Shown one piece after another: positions 35,135-43,945 of a stretch of DNA of 64,000 bases. Both the position numbers and the translations under genes were made by a program. Each line of letters begins with the position of its first letter. Positions within the stretch are counted from its first letter, which is position 1. The stretch covers positions 163,496 to 227,495 of the forward strand of contig CAYQBN010000002.1 of the NCBI GenBank assembly GCA_964415795.1, in the 5' to 3' direction. This stretch comes from CALITV01 sp964415795 (lineage in GTDB: Bacteria > UBP6 > UBA1177 > JAKLFG01). The notes below the pieces were generated by a model. That model was given only the letters and a program-made list of their open reading frames with translations, searched no databases and was not told the origin of the DNA.

Positions 35135-36526
35135 ATGGTGCGACGTCTCTTTTCCTCGCTCCCCCCTCGGCTCCTTGTCGGGGCGCTCCTCATCGGCGCG
35201 GTGCCCTTCTGCATCCTTGTCATCACGGGCCTGTTGGCCGGCCTCTCTGCATCTCCCTTCTTTGTCGGAGCGATCTTCCTTTCCCTGATCGCGTTCCCTG
35301 CGGCGGCGTATCTCTTTTCCCGCCGCATCTCAAAGGAGATCACCGCTCACGCCGAACAGCGGCGGCGCCTCGAAGAGATGGTCGCCCACAGCGAACGAAT
35401 AGACGCCGTCGGCATGCTCGCCGGCGGCATCGCGCACGACCTCAACAACATCCTCGGCTATCTCCTCGCCTACACCGACCTTGTCGAAGAGGCGGTAGTG
35501 CCGGGGACCCGCGGCGCCGCCCACATCGCCGAGATACGGAAAGCGATAGACCGCGCCACCGAACTCGTGTCTCAGATCCATGCCTTCAGCCGCCGCGCGA
35601 CCCAAGAGAAGCGCCCCATCCGCGTCGCCGCCCTCATCGGCGAACTCACCAAGATGTTCCGGGCGACCATCCCGAAGGTCATCTCTGTGCGTCGCGAGAT
35701 ACGCAATCCCGACATCCATGTCCTTGCCGACCCCGTTTCCTTTCACCAGATTCTTATGAATCTTTGCACCAACGCGTTCCACGCCATGCAGGACACCGGC
35801 GGTACGCTCACCTTCATTCTGGAGGACCTCCCCGAGAATCCCTCGTTGTTCCGCCTCACCGTTCGCGATACCGGTTGTGGGATGGACGAGCATACGCGCC
35901 TGCGTGCCTGCGAACCGTTCTTCACCACCAAGCCTCCCGGCCAAGGGACCGGCATGGGGCTTCACATCGTCGCGACGACGGTAAAAGACCTCGGTGGCAC
36001 CGTCGAAATAGAGAGCGCCATAGGGGTCGGCACCGCGGTCCATCTCATACTCCCCAAGATATCGATCGTGGCAAACGAACGCCGCGAGAGCGAAGAGGGA
36101 CACCTCTACCGCGGCACGGGCGAGATCCTGTTCGTTGACGACGAAGCGCACTATGTCGCCACGATGACGCCGGCGCTCGAGTCGCTCGGCTACACGGTCG
36201 TCGCCTGTACCGATGTACGCGAAGCGCTCGCCCGGTTCCGCGAACGGCCGATCCAGTTCGATGTCGTCGTCACCGACTACAACATGCCCGGCATGAACGG
36301 CCTCGAGCTCGCCCGTCGCATCAAAATGACCCGTCCCTGCCTTCCGGTGGTGCTCATCACCGGCTACACCGGCTGGGAGGAGATCCCCGATGCGGCTCGA
36401 CTCGGCATCGAAGCGATACTCCAGAAGCCGTTCACCCGCTCCCAACTGTCACAGGTCCTCCATGATGTTCTCCAAGGGCGCCTTTCGTTCCCTGCCCAGC
36501 GCACCGCGCGCCGCGCGGCCCCTTGA
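35135..36526 (+). CDS. Hybrid sensor histidine kinase with C-terminal receiver
   Basis: 463 residues from ATG 35135. Two adjacent membrane helices at residues about 10-55 leave almost no periplasmic sensor loop. They are followed by a His box (LAGGIAHDLNNILGYLLAY), N box (LMNLCTNAFHAMQ), G boxes (DTGCGMDEHTR, GQGTGMGLHIVAT) and a C-terminal receiver with phosphoacceptor Asp in VVVTDYNMPGMNGLE and Lys in ILQKPF. The His box resembles NtrB-like kinases. It probably senses a membrane or cytoplasmic signal and feeds both its own receiver and the upstream OmpR-type regulator. Confidence 0.93.
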   Translation: MVRRLFSSLPPRLLVGALLIGAVPFCILVITGLLAGLSASPFFVGAIFLSLIAFPAAAYLFSRRISKEITAHAEQRRRLEEMVAHSERIDAVGMLAGGIAHDLNNILGYLLAYTDLVEEAVVPGTRGAAHIAEIRKAIDRATELVSQIHAFSRRATQEKRPIRVAALIGELTKMFRATIPKVISVRREIRNPDIHVLADPVSFHQILMNLCTNAFHAMQDTGGTLTFILEDLPENPSLFRLTVRDTGCGMDEHTRLRACEPFFTTKPPGQGTGMGLHIVATTVKDLGGTVEIESAIGVGTAVHLILPKISIVANERRESEEGHLYRGTGEILFVDDEAHYVATMTPALESLGYTVVACTDVREALARFRERPIQFDVVVTDYNMPGMNGLELARRIKMTRPCLPVVLITGYTGWEEIPDAARLGIEAILQKPFTRSQLSQVLHDVLQGRLSFPAQRTARRAAP

Positions 36527-36579
36527 CTTTCAGCCAAGCGACCGATACAACTCCACCGGACAACAAAGGGCCGATCGCC

Positions 36580-37002
36580 ATGGCGGGTTTCGAACACAAG
36601 AACGGCGACGAGATCATCGCGACCATCAATGTGACACCGCTCGTGGACATCATGCTCGTACTCCTCATCATCTTCATGCTCGTCTCGACCTTTATGCTCA
36701 AAGAGGCCATCGAGGTCGAACTCCCGCACGCCGCGACCAGCGCCGAGGTGAACAAGCGCACCGTCTCCATCATCATCTCGAAGAATGGCGATTACTTCGT
36801 TGGCAACGAGCAGGTCACCGGCCTCGAGGGCTTACGCGCCCGCATGGCGGCCGAAAAGGCGGAGAATCGCGAGGTGCAGGTCATCATCGCCGCCGATCGC
36901 GAGGTTCGTCACGGAACCGTCGTCACGGTGATAGACCTTCTCCGGCGGCTCGAGATATACAACTTCGCCATCAATGTCGAGTACGACGCGGCGACGCCCT
37001 AG
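36580..37002 (+). CDS. exbD: ExbD/TolR-family protein
   Basis: 140 residues from ATG 36580 (AAAGGG upstream; an in-frame TTG at 36523 is possible). A short cytoplasmic start with INVTPLVDIMLVLLIIFMLV, carrying the conserved membrane Asp of ExbD, is followed by a periplasmic domain ending FAINVEYDAATP. Role: proton-driven motor subunit energising TonB or another periplasmic transducer. tonB follows three bases later. The matching ExbB/TolQ motor subunit is not in the window. Confidence 0.9.
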   Translation: MAGFEHKNGDEIIATINVTPLVDIMLVLLIIFMLVSTFMLKEAIEVELPHAATSAEVNKRTVSIIISKNGDYFVGNEQVTGLEGLRARMAAEKAENREVQVIIAADREVRHGTVVTVIDLLRRLEIYNFAINVEYDAATP

Positions 37003-37005
37003 ACC

Positions 37006-37740
37006 ATGAAACGGAGCGACCGCTTCCTCATCATCGGCATCGCCGCCTCCGCCATCATTCATGCCGCTGTCGTGGAAACCATTTTCCTCGTCAACGAATC
37101 GGATGCGGCACGGCGCCTCTATGAGCGAAGCACCATCGTACCGTTCACCGTGCCTCCGCCACCACCACCAGCACCCCCACCTCCCCCGCCGCCGAAACCG
37201 AAGCCGAAGGAACCACCACGACCGGTACCTAACACCGACAAGCCGGTCGAGCCGCCGGCCGAAGAGGCGAAAGAGGTGTTCGGAGCGACCAAAGAGACGG
37301 TCGCCGACAGCGCCGCTTCCGGGATCGGCGTTCGGATCGGCAATACGCTCTCCAAGGAAATGGAACAAGAGTACACCCCTCCCGAAGCAGTGAAACCCCT
37401 GCCCAAGGCGGCGGAAGAGCCGCGCCCGGAACCGCGAAAGTTCAGTCCGGTGCCGCTCTTCAAGATAGCCAAAATGCCCGAGATAAAGACCAAGATAACC
37501 CCCGCCTATCCGCCGACACTGCGCAAAGACGAGGTCGAAGGCGAAGTGCTCCTCAAAGTGGCGCTCGACCGGGAAGGCAACATCGTCTCCATCTCGGTCG
37601 TTTCCTCCGACCACGAACTCTTCACCGAAGCGGCGATCGCCGCGGTGAGATCATGGAAGTTCTCGCCGGCATTTCTTCCCGATGGGACCCCGACCGATGT
37701 CGTGATCGAGGTCCCGGTGATCTTTCAGCTGGAGTTCTGA
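37006..37740 (+). CDS. tonB: TonB-family energy transducer
   Basis: 244 residues. One N-terminal membrane helix (FLIIGIAASAIIHAAVVETI) leads to a long Pro-rich spacer (PPPPPPAPPPPPPPKPKPKE, about residues 46-90) that would cross the periplasm. The C-terminal TonB domain (about 150-244) has YPPTLRKDEVEGEVLLKVAL and ends WKFSPAFLPDGTPTDVVIEVPVIF. Role: transfers energy from the ExbB-ExbD motor to outer-membrane receptors. It is coupled to exbD and lies downstream of the two-component genes, which may regulate it. Confidence 0.9.
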   Translation: MKRSDRFLIIGIAASAIIHAAVVETIFLVNESDAARRLYERSTIVPFTVPPPPPPAPPPPPPPKPKPKEPPRPVPNTDKPVEPPAEEAKEVFGATKETVADSAASGIGVRIGNTLSKEMEQEYTPPEAVKPLPKAAEEPRPEPRKFSPVPLFKIAKMPEIKTKITPAYPPTLRKDEVEGEVLLKVALDREGNIVSISVVSSDHELFTEAAIAAVRSWKFSPAFLPDGTPTDVVIEVPVIFQLEF

Positions 37741-37746
37741 ACCGCT

Positions 37747-38799
37747 CTACGGCTGGAAGAGGGTATCCTTCTGCTCGAGTATCTGCTCGCAGGTCATCGC
37801 TTCATCGATCTTCACCGCCACCGCGGTATTGCCGGTTTCGCGGGCGGTCACGATCCGTTCCCCTGCAAAGAGCGGGTTGTCGACATCGATGACCACCTCT
37901 TCCTCCCCCCACAGCACTGAGCCTTCCATCCGTTCACCGGACCCCACCATGGTGATCTCCATGTAGTTTTTGATGACACCCCACACGAGACCACTCGCGA
38001 TGGTGCTGTTGATCTGGAAAGTGTGCCCCGGTTTACCATCCTCATCATGGTCGAAAATACGCGGGTCCTCTGGCCCTTCGATCATCTCGGTCTCGATGTC
38101 GAACGGTACCGTTCCATTCTCTCCTTGGAAGTAAGCACCGCGCATTTCATACCACTTGTTCATGGCAAAGGTAAAATTATCCGGAGCACCTGTCACTGAG
38201 GTTTGTTCCTTCGGCTCTTTGAGATCTTCGGGCGGGATGTAGAAGAAGTTCGCGGTGAACTTCGGCGGGAAGTAGGTAGTGATACTCTTCGCGATAGCAC
38301 TTCCTTCAGTAACGATGGTTTCCATGTGACACACCTCGGCCTTCTGCCAATCGACATATAGCGTTCCTTCCTTTTCCAAGATCTCCATCCGGATGATCTT
38401 GTCGGTCCGAGTGACAATTTCGTTGACGACTGGCACTATAGCATCGGCAAAGAGCTCGAGTTTCATTGCCCAAAAACCGACGAGGTGTCCATTGAGCGCC
38501 GGATCGACAAAGGCATCATCATCGGCTACCTCGTCAGCAATCCCTTCGTCTCCAGTTTCCTCCCCGATGATCTCCTCATCCACAACCTCGATGTCCTCCC
38601 CCGTCCCATCATCTGTTTCCCCGTCAATAAGCACATCGTCAGACATGAGCGGGTCATTCTCAACCACTTCCTGATCGGTCACCGCAGTATCGGGAACCAC
38701 CGTGTCTGCATCGTTCTCGTTCTTGTTCTCGCTCGTGCTCTCGCAGGCGGCAAAGAGAAGCAGAGCCGCGGCGACGGCACAGACCTGTTCTTTTCTCAT
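37747..38799 (-). CDS. Acidic-linker lipoprotein, last gene of the RND operon
   Basis: 350 residues from ATG 38799 (GGAGG upstream). Lipoprotein signal ending LLLFAACES, followed by about 80 residues almost wholly Asp/Glu/Thr/Val (for example DADTVVPDTAVTDQEVVEND), then a folded beta-rich domain starting near NGHLVGFWAMKLELFADAI. No family recognised; the C-terminal domain could be lipocalin-like, but this is a guess. It follows the FadL-like barrel by 11 bases, which suggests an outer-membrane partner for the RND system. Confidence 0.75.
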   Translation of the reverse strand: MRKEQVCAVAAALLLFAACESTSENKNENDADTVVPDTAVTDQEVVENDPLMSDDVLIDGETDDGTGEDIEVVDEEIIGEETGDEGIADEVADDDAFVDPALNGHLVGFWAMKLELFADAIVPVVNEIVTRTDKIIRMEILEKEGTLYVDWQKAEVCHMETIVTEGSAIAKSITTYFPPKFTANFFYIPPEDLKEPKEQTSVTGAPDNFTFAMNKWYEMRGAYFQGENGTVPFDIETEMIEGPEDPRIFDHDEDGKPGHTFQINSTIASGLVWGVIKNYMEITMVGSGERMEGSVLWGEEEVVIDVDNPLFAGERIVTARETGNTAVAVKIDEAMTCEQILEQKDTLFQP

Positions 38800-38810
38800 C
38801 GTTTCCTCCT

Positions 38811-40355
38811 TCAAAAGATGAACTTGACATATAGACCGGAACTAAAGATGACGCCACGGGTCCAATAACCGGGGAAGCCGGGGTTGTTGGTCTGGAACCC
38901 GACCGACCCCGGATAGACGTTCCCTTCCACATCATACATCGTCGGGTATTCATCGACGACACTATTGTAGGGTGCATCCTTCGGATCGTCGTAGCCCTCC
39001 TCGGTGCGCGTCTTGTCGGTCGTCCGCATGAGAAGGATCTGCGTCTGGAACGAAAGACCACTCGCCAAGGTGAACTTTTCGAACTTGAACATCTCGGTAT
39101 AACCGATCGCGAACGCAATCCGATCGTTATCCACATAGTTCGAGCGTCCCGTCTGATCGGGGACGGGACTCATGTGGTAGTTCCAGTCGAACCCGAACTC
39201 GCGATCCTCCGACGCGACATGGACGCCGAACGCCGGCTTGACGGTGTCATGCCACTTGTCGAGCGGTTTCTCGGCATGTCGATCGCGGTAGGCCGACCAC
39301 ATGGTGTAGAGGGCGTTCGCCATGAGCGACACCGTCCACCCGCGCACCTCGGGGAAGGAGTACATGACCCCGAGCGAAAAGCGGAGCGGATCGTTCCCGT
39401 AGTTCGTACGAAGCGCCGCGTCGAGCCACTTCTTACGCGGCGAGTTCGGATCATTCGGGTCCTCGTGTTGGTAAAGATTGTCGAAGCCGCGAACCTGAAT
39501 GTCCACATCGAGATCGAAGTCGAAGTTAAGGTTCGGGAAATGGAGCGTTCCCGTGATCGTGAGGTCTTCTATCGGTCGCAGGACGAATCCGAAATGGGGA
39601 GCAAGGAGCGGCAAAGCGTGCACCGCTATCGCCGGATCGAACAGGAGATATTCGGGATTCGACGGGTTGGCGACATAGACGCCGATGTCGGCGGCGGCCT
39701 GCACGCCTACCGTGGCGCCGAGACCGAGAGCAAGCCAGTCCCCCACCTTACCCGCGAGTGCCGCGACGAGATGGAAACTTTGGAGCCGATCGCCGAGCAG
39801 TTCGAAATGGAGCGAATTTCCGAAGAACTGGTCGCGTTCGTCAGGGTAGTAGGGTATCTGCCCGGTGAGTTGGCTGGCCGGCAGTTCGACATAGAGCGCC
39901 CCGACGAGCCAACCGTCGAGCCATGACATGTTGCCGCCGAGAAGGGTATAGAACTCGAGGAAGTCGGGATCCTTGCTTCCCCTCTTGTGAATGAGGTCTT
40001 CGGTCGGGAGCGGCGTATAGCGCTTCTCCTCGAGCGGCACATCTGGGCCATCATGTGTGATGAGATCGGAGTTGCGATCGCGGATCTCTCCGGGGACATT
40101 GTAGCTCTTGCTCCTCGGCTTGTAAGCGATGTTGAGGTCGCCCGCCGCCATGCCGAAGCCAAGTTTCAACTGGTTCTTCTGTCCGATGAGAAGCGCCGGG
40201 TTGTAGTAGGCCGCCTCGGGACCGAGCGCGATGACCCGCAGGTTGAACGGGTGCATGAGGTCAGGAGAACCAACCGTCTCGAAGAGCGACGCCGCCGTTG
40301 CGGAGGAAGCCGCCAGCAACAGGGCGCAAAAAAGGAAGGCACAGCGGTGTTTCAT
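38811..40355 (-). CDS. FadL/OmpP1-like outer-membrane beta-barrel protein
   Basis: 514 residues with signal peptide CAFLFCALLLAASSATAASLF. The mature part has the alternating aromatic and polar strands of an outer-membrane barrel, an early YYNPALL segment typical of the FadL/OmpP1 family, and a C-terminal strand ending in Phe (SSGLYVKFIF). FadL proteins take up or pass hydrophobic molecules. It lies in the RND pump operon, so it may supply the outer-membrane part of a lipid or hydrophobe transport route in place of TolC. Confidence 0.75.
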   Translation of the reverse strand: MKHRCAFLFCALLLAASSATAASLFETVGSPDLMHPFNLRVIALGPEAAYYNPALLIGQKNQLKLGFGMAAGDLNIAYKPRSKSYNVPGEIRDRNSDLITHDGPDVPLEEKRYTPLPTEDLIHKRGSKDPDFLEFYTLLGGNMSWLDGWLVGALYVELPASQLTGQIPYYPDERDQFFGNSLHFELLGDRLQSFHLVAALAGKVGDWLALGLGATVGVQAAADIGVYVANPSNPEYLLFDPAIAVHALPLLAPHFGFVLRPIEDLTITGTLHFPNLNFDFDLDVDIQVRGFDNLYQHEDPNDPNSPRKKWLDAALRTNYGNDPLRFSLGVMYSFPEVRGWTVSLMANALYTMWSAYRDRHAEKPLDKWHDTVKPAFGVHVASEDREFGFDWNYHMSPVPDQTGRSNYVDNDRIAFAIGYTEMFKFEKFTLASGLSFQTQILLMRTTDKTRTEEGYDDPKDAPYNSVVDEYPTMYDVEGNVYPGSVGFQTNNPGFPGYWTRGVIFSSGLYVKFIF

Positions 40356-40366
40356 TTCTCTATCTC

Positions 40367-40873
40367 CTACTGCTGAGGTGTCGGTTTCGCCTCGACCGGC
40401 GGTGGAAGCATTTCCTTATAGTTCTCGAGTCGTTCCCATATCTGCGATCGTCCGAAGAGCGAGATGCCGATGTAACCCCGAAGTTTGAGTTTTCGTCCGA
40501 ACGACTGAAGTTTGAGGTACCCTTTATAGGTCTCGCCGTTGTCGGGGTCCATCACCTGTCCTCCGCTCCATTCGTCGCCGTCCTTTTTCATGCCCCACAG
40601 GACGCGCATGCCAATGGCGCGGCGCCCTTTCATCTCCCCCTTGCATTTGACGCACACGGGATTCTCCTCCTCGCCGGGGCGCGGGAAGACTTTCACGATG
40701 TGTCCGATGAGCTCTCCATTCACTTCCTCGATCTTCACCACCCCGCGTGGTTTTCCGGTCGCGTCGTCTATGGTGCGCCAGTAGCCGACCGGGCTGTTCA
40801 GGTCGTCGGCACATACAACGGTCCCCCAGAGCACCAACAGGGACATAATGAAGAAAATCGATCGACACCTCAT
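40367..40873 (-). CDS. DUF2147-family secreted protein
   Basis: 168 residues from ATG 40873 (GGAGG upstream). Signal peptide IFFIMSLLVLWGTVVCADD, then the family hallmarks: SPVGYWRTIDDATGKPRGVVKI, GELIGHIVKVFPRPGEEENPVCVKCKGEMKGR and GGQVMDPDNGETYKGYLKL, with GYIGISLFGRSQIWERL near the end. DUF2147 proteins are periplasmic and of unknown biochemical role, often near lipid transport genes. It overlaps the RND pump stop by four bases (ATGA). Confidence 0.9.
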   Translation of the reverse strand: MRCRSIFFIMSLLVLWGTVVCADDLNSPVGYWRTIDDATGKPRGVVKIEEVNGELIGHIVKVFPRPGEEENPVCVKCKGEMKGRRAIGMRVLWGMKKDGDEWSGGQVMDPDNGETYKGYLKLQSFGRKLKLRGYIGISLFGRSQIWERLENYKEMLPPPVEAKPTPQQ

Positions 40874-43800
40874 ACACTGCCTCCTTTCGATGAACGATAG
40901 GTACCTATCGTTGTTTCTGCTCGGTAGTAGACAACGGGAATGACGACGAGCGTGAGCAGCGTCGCTATGAGAAGCCCGCTCATCTGAGCGATCGACATCG
41001 GCGTAAAGAGCTGGCTCCCCGATGTGGCGAGGGGAACGAGTCCCATGACCGTCGTGATATTCGAAAGCATGATGGGGCGGTAGCGTCGCGCCACCGCCTC
41101 GACGCACGCCCTCTTGAGATCATGACCCTTCGACTTCTCGGCGTTGATGTACTCCATGAGAAGGATGGCATTGTTGACCACCACGCCGATGAGGCTCGTG
41201 ATGCCGAGGAACGCGGTGAACGAGAAAGGCTGACCGAACAGGAGAAGACCGAGAAGCGCTCCGATGACCGAAAGGGGCACCGTCGTCAGGATGATAAGGG
41301 GCTGGAGAAGCGATTTGAACTCGAGGAGGAGAATGAGGTAGTTGAAGAATATCGCCGCAATCGCCGCGATGCCAAGATTCAGGAAGTTGTCTATGATGTT
41401 CTTCATCTCCCCATCATGTACGATCCGGACACCGCTCGTATCGATGCGGGGAATGACCTCGCGCATGACCTTCACCGTCGCCTCGCTCGCCCCATATCCG
41501 GGACGCATATCGGCAAGCACCGACAGAGAGCGTTCCTTGTCGAAGCGATAGATGTAGTCGGTCTTCGGCGTGAGGGCCACGGTGGCGATCTGTTTGAGAA
41601 GCACCTTGTTGCCGGCGACCGACGACTTTATTGCGAGGTTCTCGAGTTCCTCGACGCTCGCGATGCTCGATTCGACGATGATGTCGTACTCCTCGCCGCC
41701 GCTCCGGAACACCGACGCCTTGTCGCCACGGAGCGCGAGGTTTATCTGCCGCTGGACATCGTACTTTACGATGCCGAGGCTCGTAGCGACCTCGTCATCG
41801 ACCTTCACGGTGTACTCGAGGCGCTCTCCCGCTCCGTTGTCACGCACATTCATGAGCTGCGGCATCTTCCGCATCTCGTCCTGCAGCTGTCGCGATACTG
41901 CGCGTATCCGATCGAGGTCGTTGCCGGTAATACGGAACATGACCGGCGCATCCATCGGTTCTGCCTGCTGAAGTATCTTCACCTTGGCCGAGCCGCCGGT
42001 CACCCGTGCGTCGAGCTCACGCTGGAGATGATAGCCGAACGCCTCGTTGTCAGGGAACCGCCCCGTCTTCTCAAGGTCCACCCGGAACATTACCTGCCCA
42101 TATTCCTTAGAAGGGGGCCGCGGCATCATCGTCACATAGAACTTGGGCAGATCATCACCGACAACAGCGGTCATCTCGGTCACTTCCGGCTGCTCCCGGA
42201 GGATCTCCTCGACCTGCCGCACCACCTTTTCGGTGTCGCCAAGTTCGGCGATCTCCGAAGCGATATCTATCGCAATGATATTTTTGTCGGCGTTGGGGAA
42301 GAAGCGGATGGGAAGAAAGATCCCGCCGAGCACGAGACCGGCGATCACCACACCGAGCACGAAAAAAAGCGCCGCGACCGGCCGCTCGAGCCCACGTGCA
42401 AGGAGCCGTTGGAACAAACGACGCACCGAACCGGTCCGCTCACTTCCGCGGCACCCCGGGCGGAACCAGATGACTGCCATGGTCGGGGTCACGAACATCG
42501 CGACGAGGTAGGAGGCAAGAAGCGAGATGATGACGAGCTGCGGCACGCTAATCACATACTGTCCCACATTCCCCGGAAGAAGAAGGAGAGGAAAGAACCC
42601 GGCAACCGTCGTGAGGGTACTCGTGAACACCGGCAGAGCCACCTCAACGGTTCCGTCGAACGCCGCCCTTACTCGTTCGATGCCAGCATCGAGTTTGACC
42701 TGTATCGCATCCGATATCACTATCGCGTTGTCCACGAGCATCCCGAGCGCGATGATGAGCGCCACCGTGGAGATCTGGTGCACTTTGATACCGGCGAATC
42801 CCATGACGATATAGGTAGCAAGTATCGAGAGCGGTATCGCCGTCGCGACAACGATCGCGTTACGAAAGCCCATGCCGAGGAACACGACGAGAATGACGAA
42901 GAGCATGCCCTCGAGAAGGTTCGACATGAAATTACGGACCGCCGTCCCGACATCATCGGGTTGATAGAGCACCTCGTCCACGACAAGATCGCTAGGCAGG
43001 TTCCGTTTCAACTCGTCGATCGCCTTCCGCACCTCTTCGCCGACGATGAGGATGTTCCGTTTCTCCTCGAAGTAGCCGGCGAGCACGACCGCCTCGCGTC
43101 CGTTGCGCCATATCTTGCTCGCCTCGTCCTTGAGGCCCATGGAAACGGTCGCCACATCACGGAGACGAACGATCGAACCATCGGCGCTCGAGACATCTAT
43201 GACCGTGTTCTCTATGTCACGGAGGGAGGCGAACTTTCCGGGAACGCTTACATTGACCGTAACGCCGTCACGCTCGATGGCACCCGCCGGAATCTCGATG
43301 TTTTGGGCTTGGAGAAGTTTCCACAGATCCTCGAGCGATAACCGGTGCTGATTGAGTCGCGCCGTATCCACGGTAACTCGAACCACCCGATCGACCTTTC
43401 CCGCGATCTCGAAGCGAACAAGGCCTTTTATCCGACGCAGTCGTTCCTTGAAGAGCTCCGCATAGGCCTCCAGCTGATCGTAGGTGTAGCGTTCGCCGGA
43501 GAACGCTATCATGAGGCCCGCCGTTTCGCCGAGGCGGGTGTTTATCTCGGGCTTCCAACAGCCCTGCGGCAGCTTCGGATAGAGATCGTCCATCTTCTGG
43601 CGTAGATCGAGCCACGACTTCTCGCGGTCGGCATCGGGTCTGATGTAGACCACGACGATCGAGATGCTGTTCTTGGAGTAACTGCGGACGCTGTCGAAGC
43701 CGCGTATCTCGCTCACCGCGTCCTCTATCTTTTCGGTGACCAGCTTCTCCATGTCTTCGGGAAGGGCTCCCGGATAGACCGCGGTCACGAGCGCGATCGT

Positions 43801-43929
43801 CGGATCGAGATCGGGGTTCTCCTGCTTGGGGAGGAAGTAGTAGGCGACGAACCCGTAGATGGCGAGCGCCAGAACGAAGAAGAGGGTCACCTTACGGTAG
43901 ACGAGGGCCTGATAAATGATGTCGCGCAT
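40870..43929 (-). CDS. RND-family efflux transporter
   Basis: 1019 residues from ATG 43929 (GGAGCGGAG upstream). Twelve membrane helices and two large periplasmic loops, as in AcrB-type pumps. Near the start it has FFVLALAIYGFVAYYFLPKQ and ENPDLDPTIALVTAVYPGA. The proton-relay helix reads ALGMLVDNAIVISDAI, with Asp-Asn instead of the Asp-Asp of AcrB, a form common in other RND subfamilies. It functions with the adaptor at 43946-45031. No TolC-type gene is present, and a FadL-like barrel, a DUF2147 protein and a lipoprotein follow instead. Confidence 0.93.
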   Translation of the reverse strand: MRDIIYQALVYRKVTLFFVLALAIYGFVAYYFLPKQENPDLDPTIALVTAVYPGALPEDMEKLVTEKIEDAVSEIRGFDSVRSYSKNSISIVVVYIRPDADREKSWLDLRQKMDDLYPKLPQGCWKPEINTRLGETAGLMIAFSGERYTYDQLEAYAELFKERLRRIKGLVRFEIAGKVDRVVRVTVDTARLNQHRLSLEDLWKLLQAQNIEIPAGAIERDGVTVNVSVPGKFASLRDIENTVIDVSSADGSIVRLRDVATVSMGLKDEASKIWRNGREAVVLAGYFEEKRNILIVGEEVRKAIDELKRNLPSDLVVDEVLYQPDDVGTAVRNFMSNLLEGMLFVILVVFLGMGFRNAIVVATAIPLSILATYIVMGFAGIKVHQISTVALIIALGMLVDNAIVISDAIQVKLDAGIERVRAAFDGTVEVALPVFTSTLTTVAGFFPLLLLPGNVGQYVISVPQLVIISLLASYLVAMFVTPTMAVIWFRPGCRGSERTGSVRRLFQRLLARGLERPVAALFFVLGVVIAGLVLGGIFLPIRFFPNADKNIIAIDIASEIAELGDTEKVVRQVEEILREQPEVTEMTAVVGDDLPKFYVTMMPRPPSKEYGQVMFRVDLEKTGRFPDNEAFGYHLQRELDARVTGGSAKVKILQQAEPMDAPVMFRITGNDLDRIRAVSRQLQDEMRKMPQLMNVRDNGAGERLEYTVKVDDEVATSLGIVKYDVQRQINLALRGDKASVFRSGGEEYDIIVESSIASVEELENLAIKSSVAGNKVLLKQIATVALTPKTDYIYRFDKERSLSVLADMRPGYGASEATVKVMREVIPRIDTSGVRIVHDGEMKNIIDNFLNLGIAAIAAIFFNYLILLLEFKSLLQPLIILTTVPLSVIGALLGLLLFGQPFSFTAFLGITSLIGVVVNNAILLMEYINAEKSKGHDLKRACVEAVARRYRPIMLSNITTVMGLVPLATSGSQLFTPMSIAQMSGLLIATLLTLVVIPVVYYRAETTIGTYRSSKGGSV

Positions 43930-43945
43930 ACCGGTCTCCGCTCCT

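Noticed and set aside
41122..43341. 739-residue open frame on the plus strand opposite the RND pump
   Set aside because: It is an antisense shadow of a GC-rich gene with clear RND motifs on the other strand; the product is rich in Arg/His/Glu with no recognisable domain.
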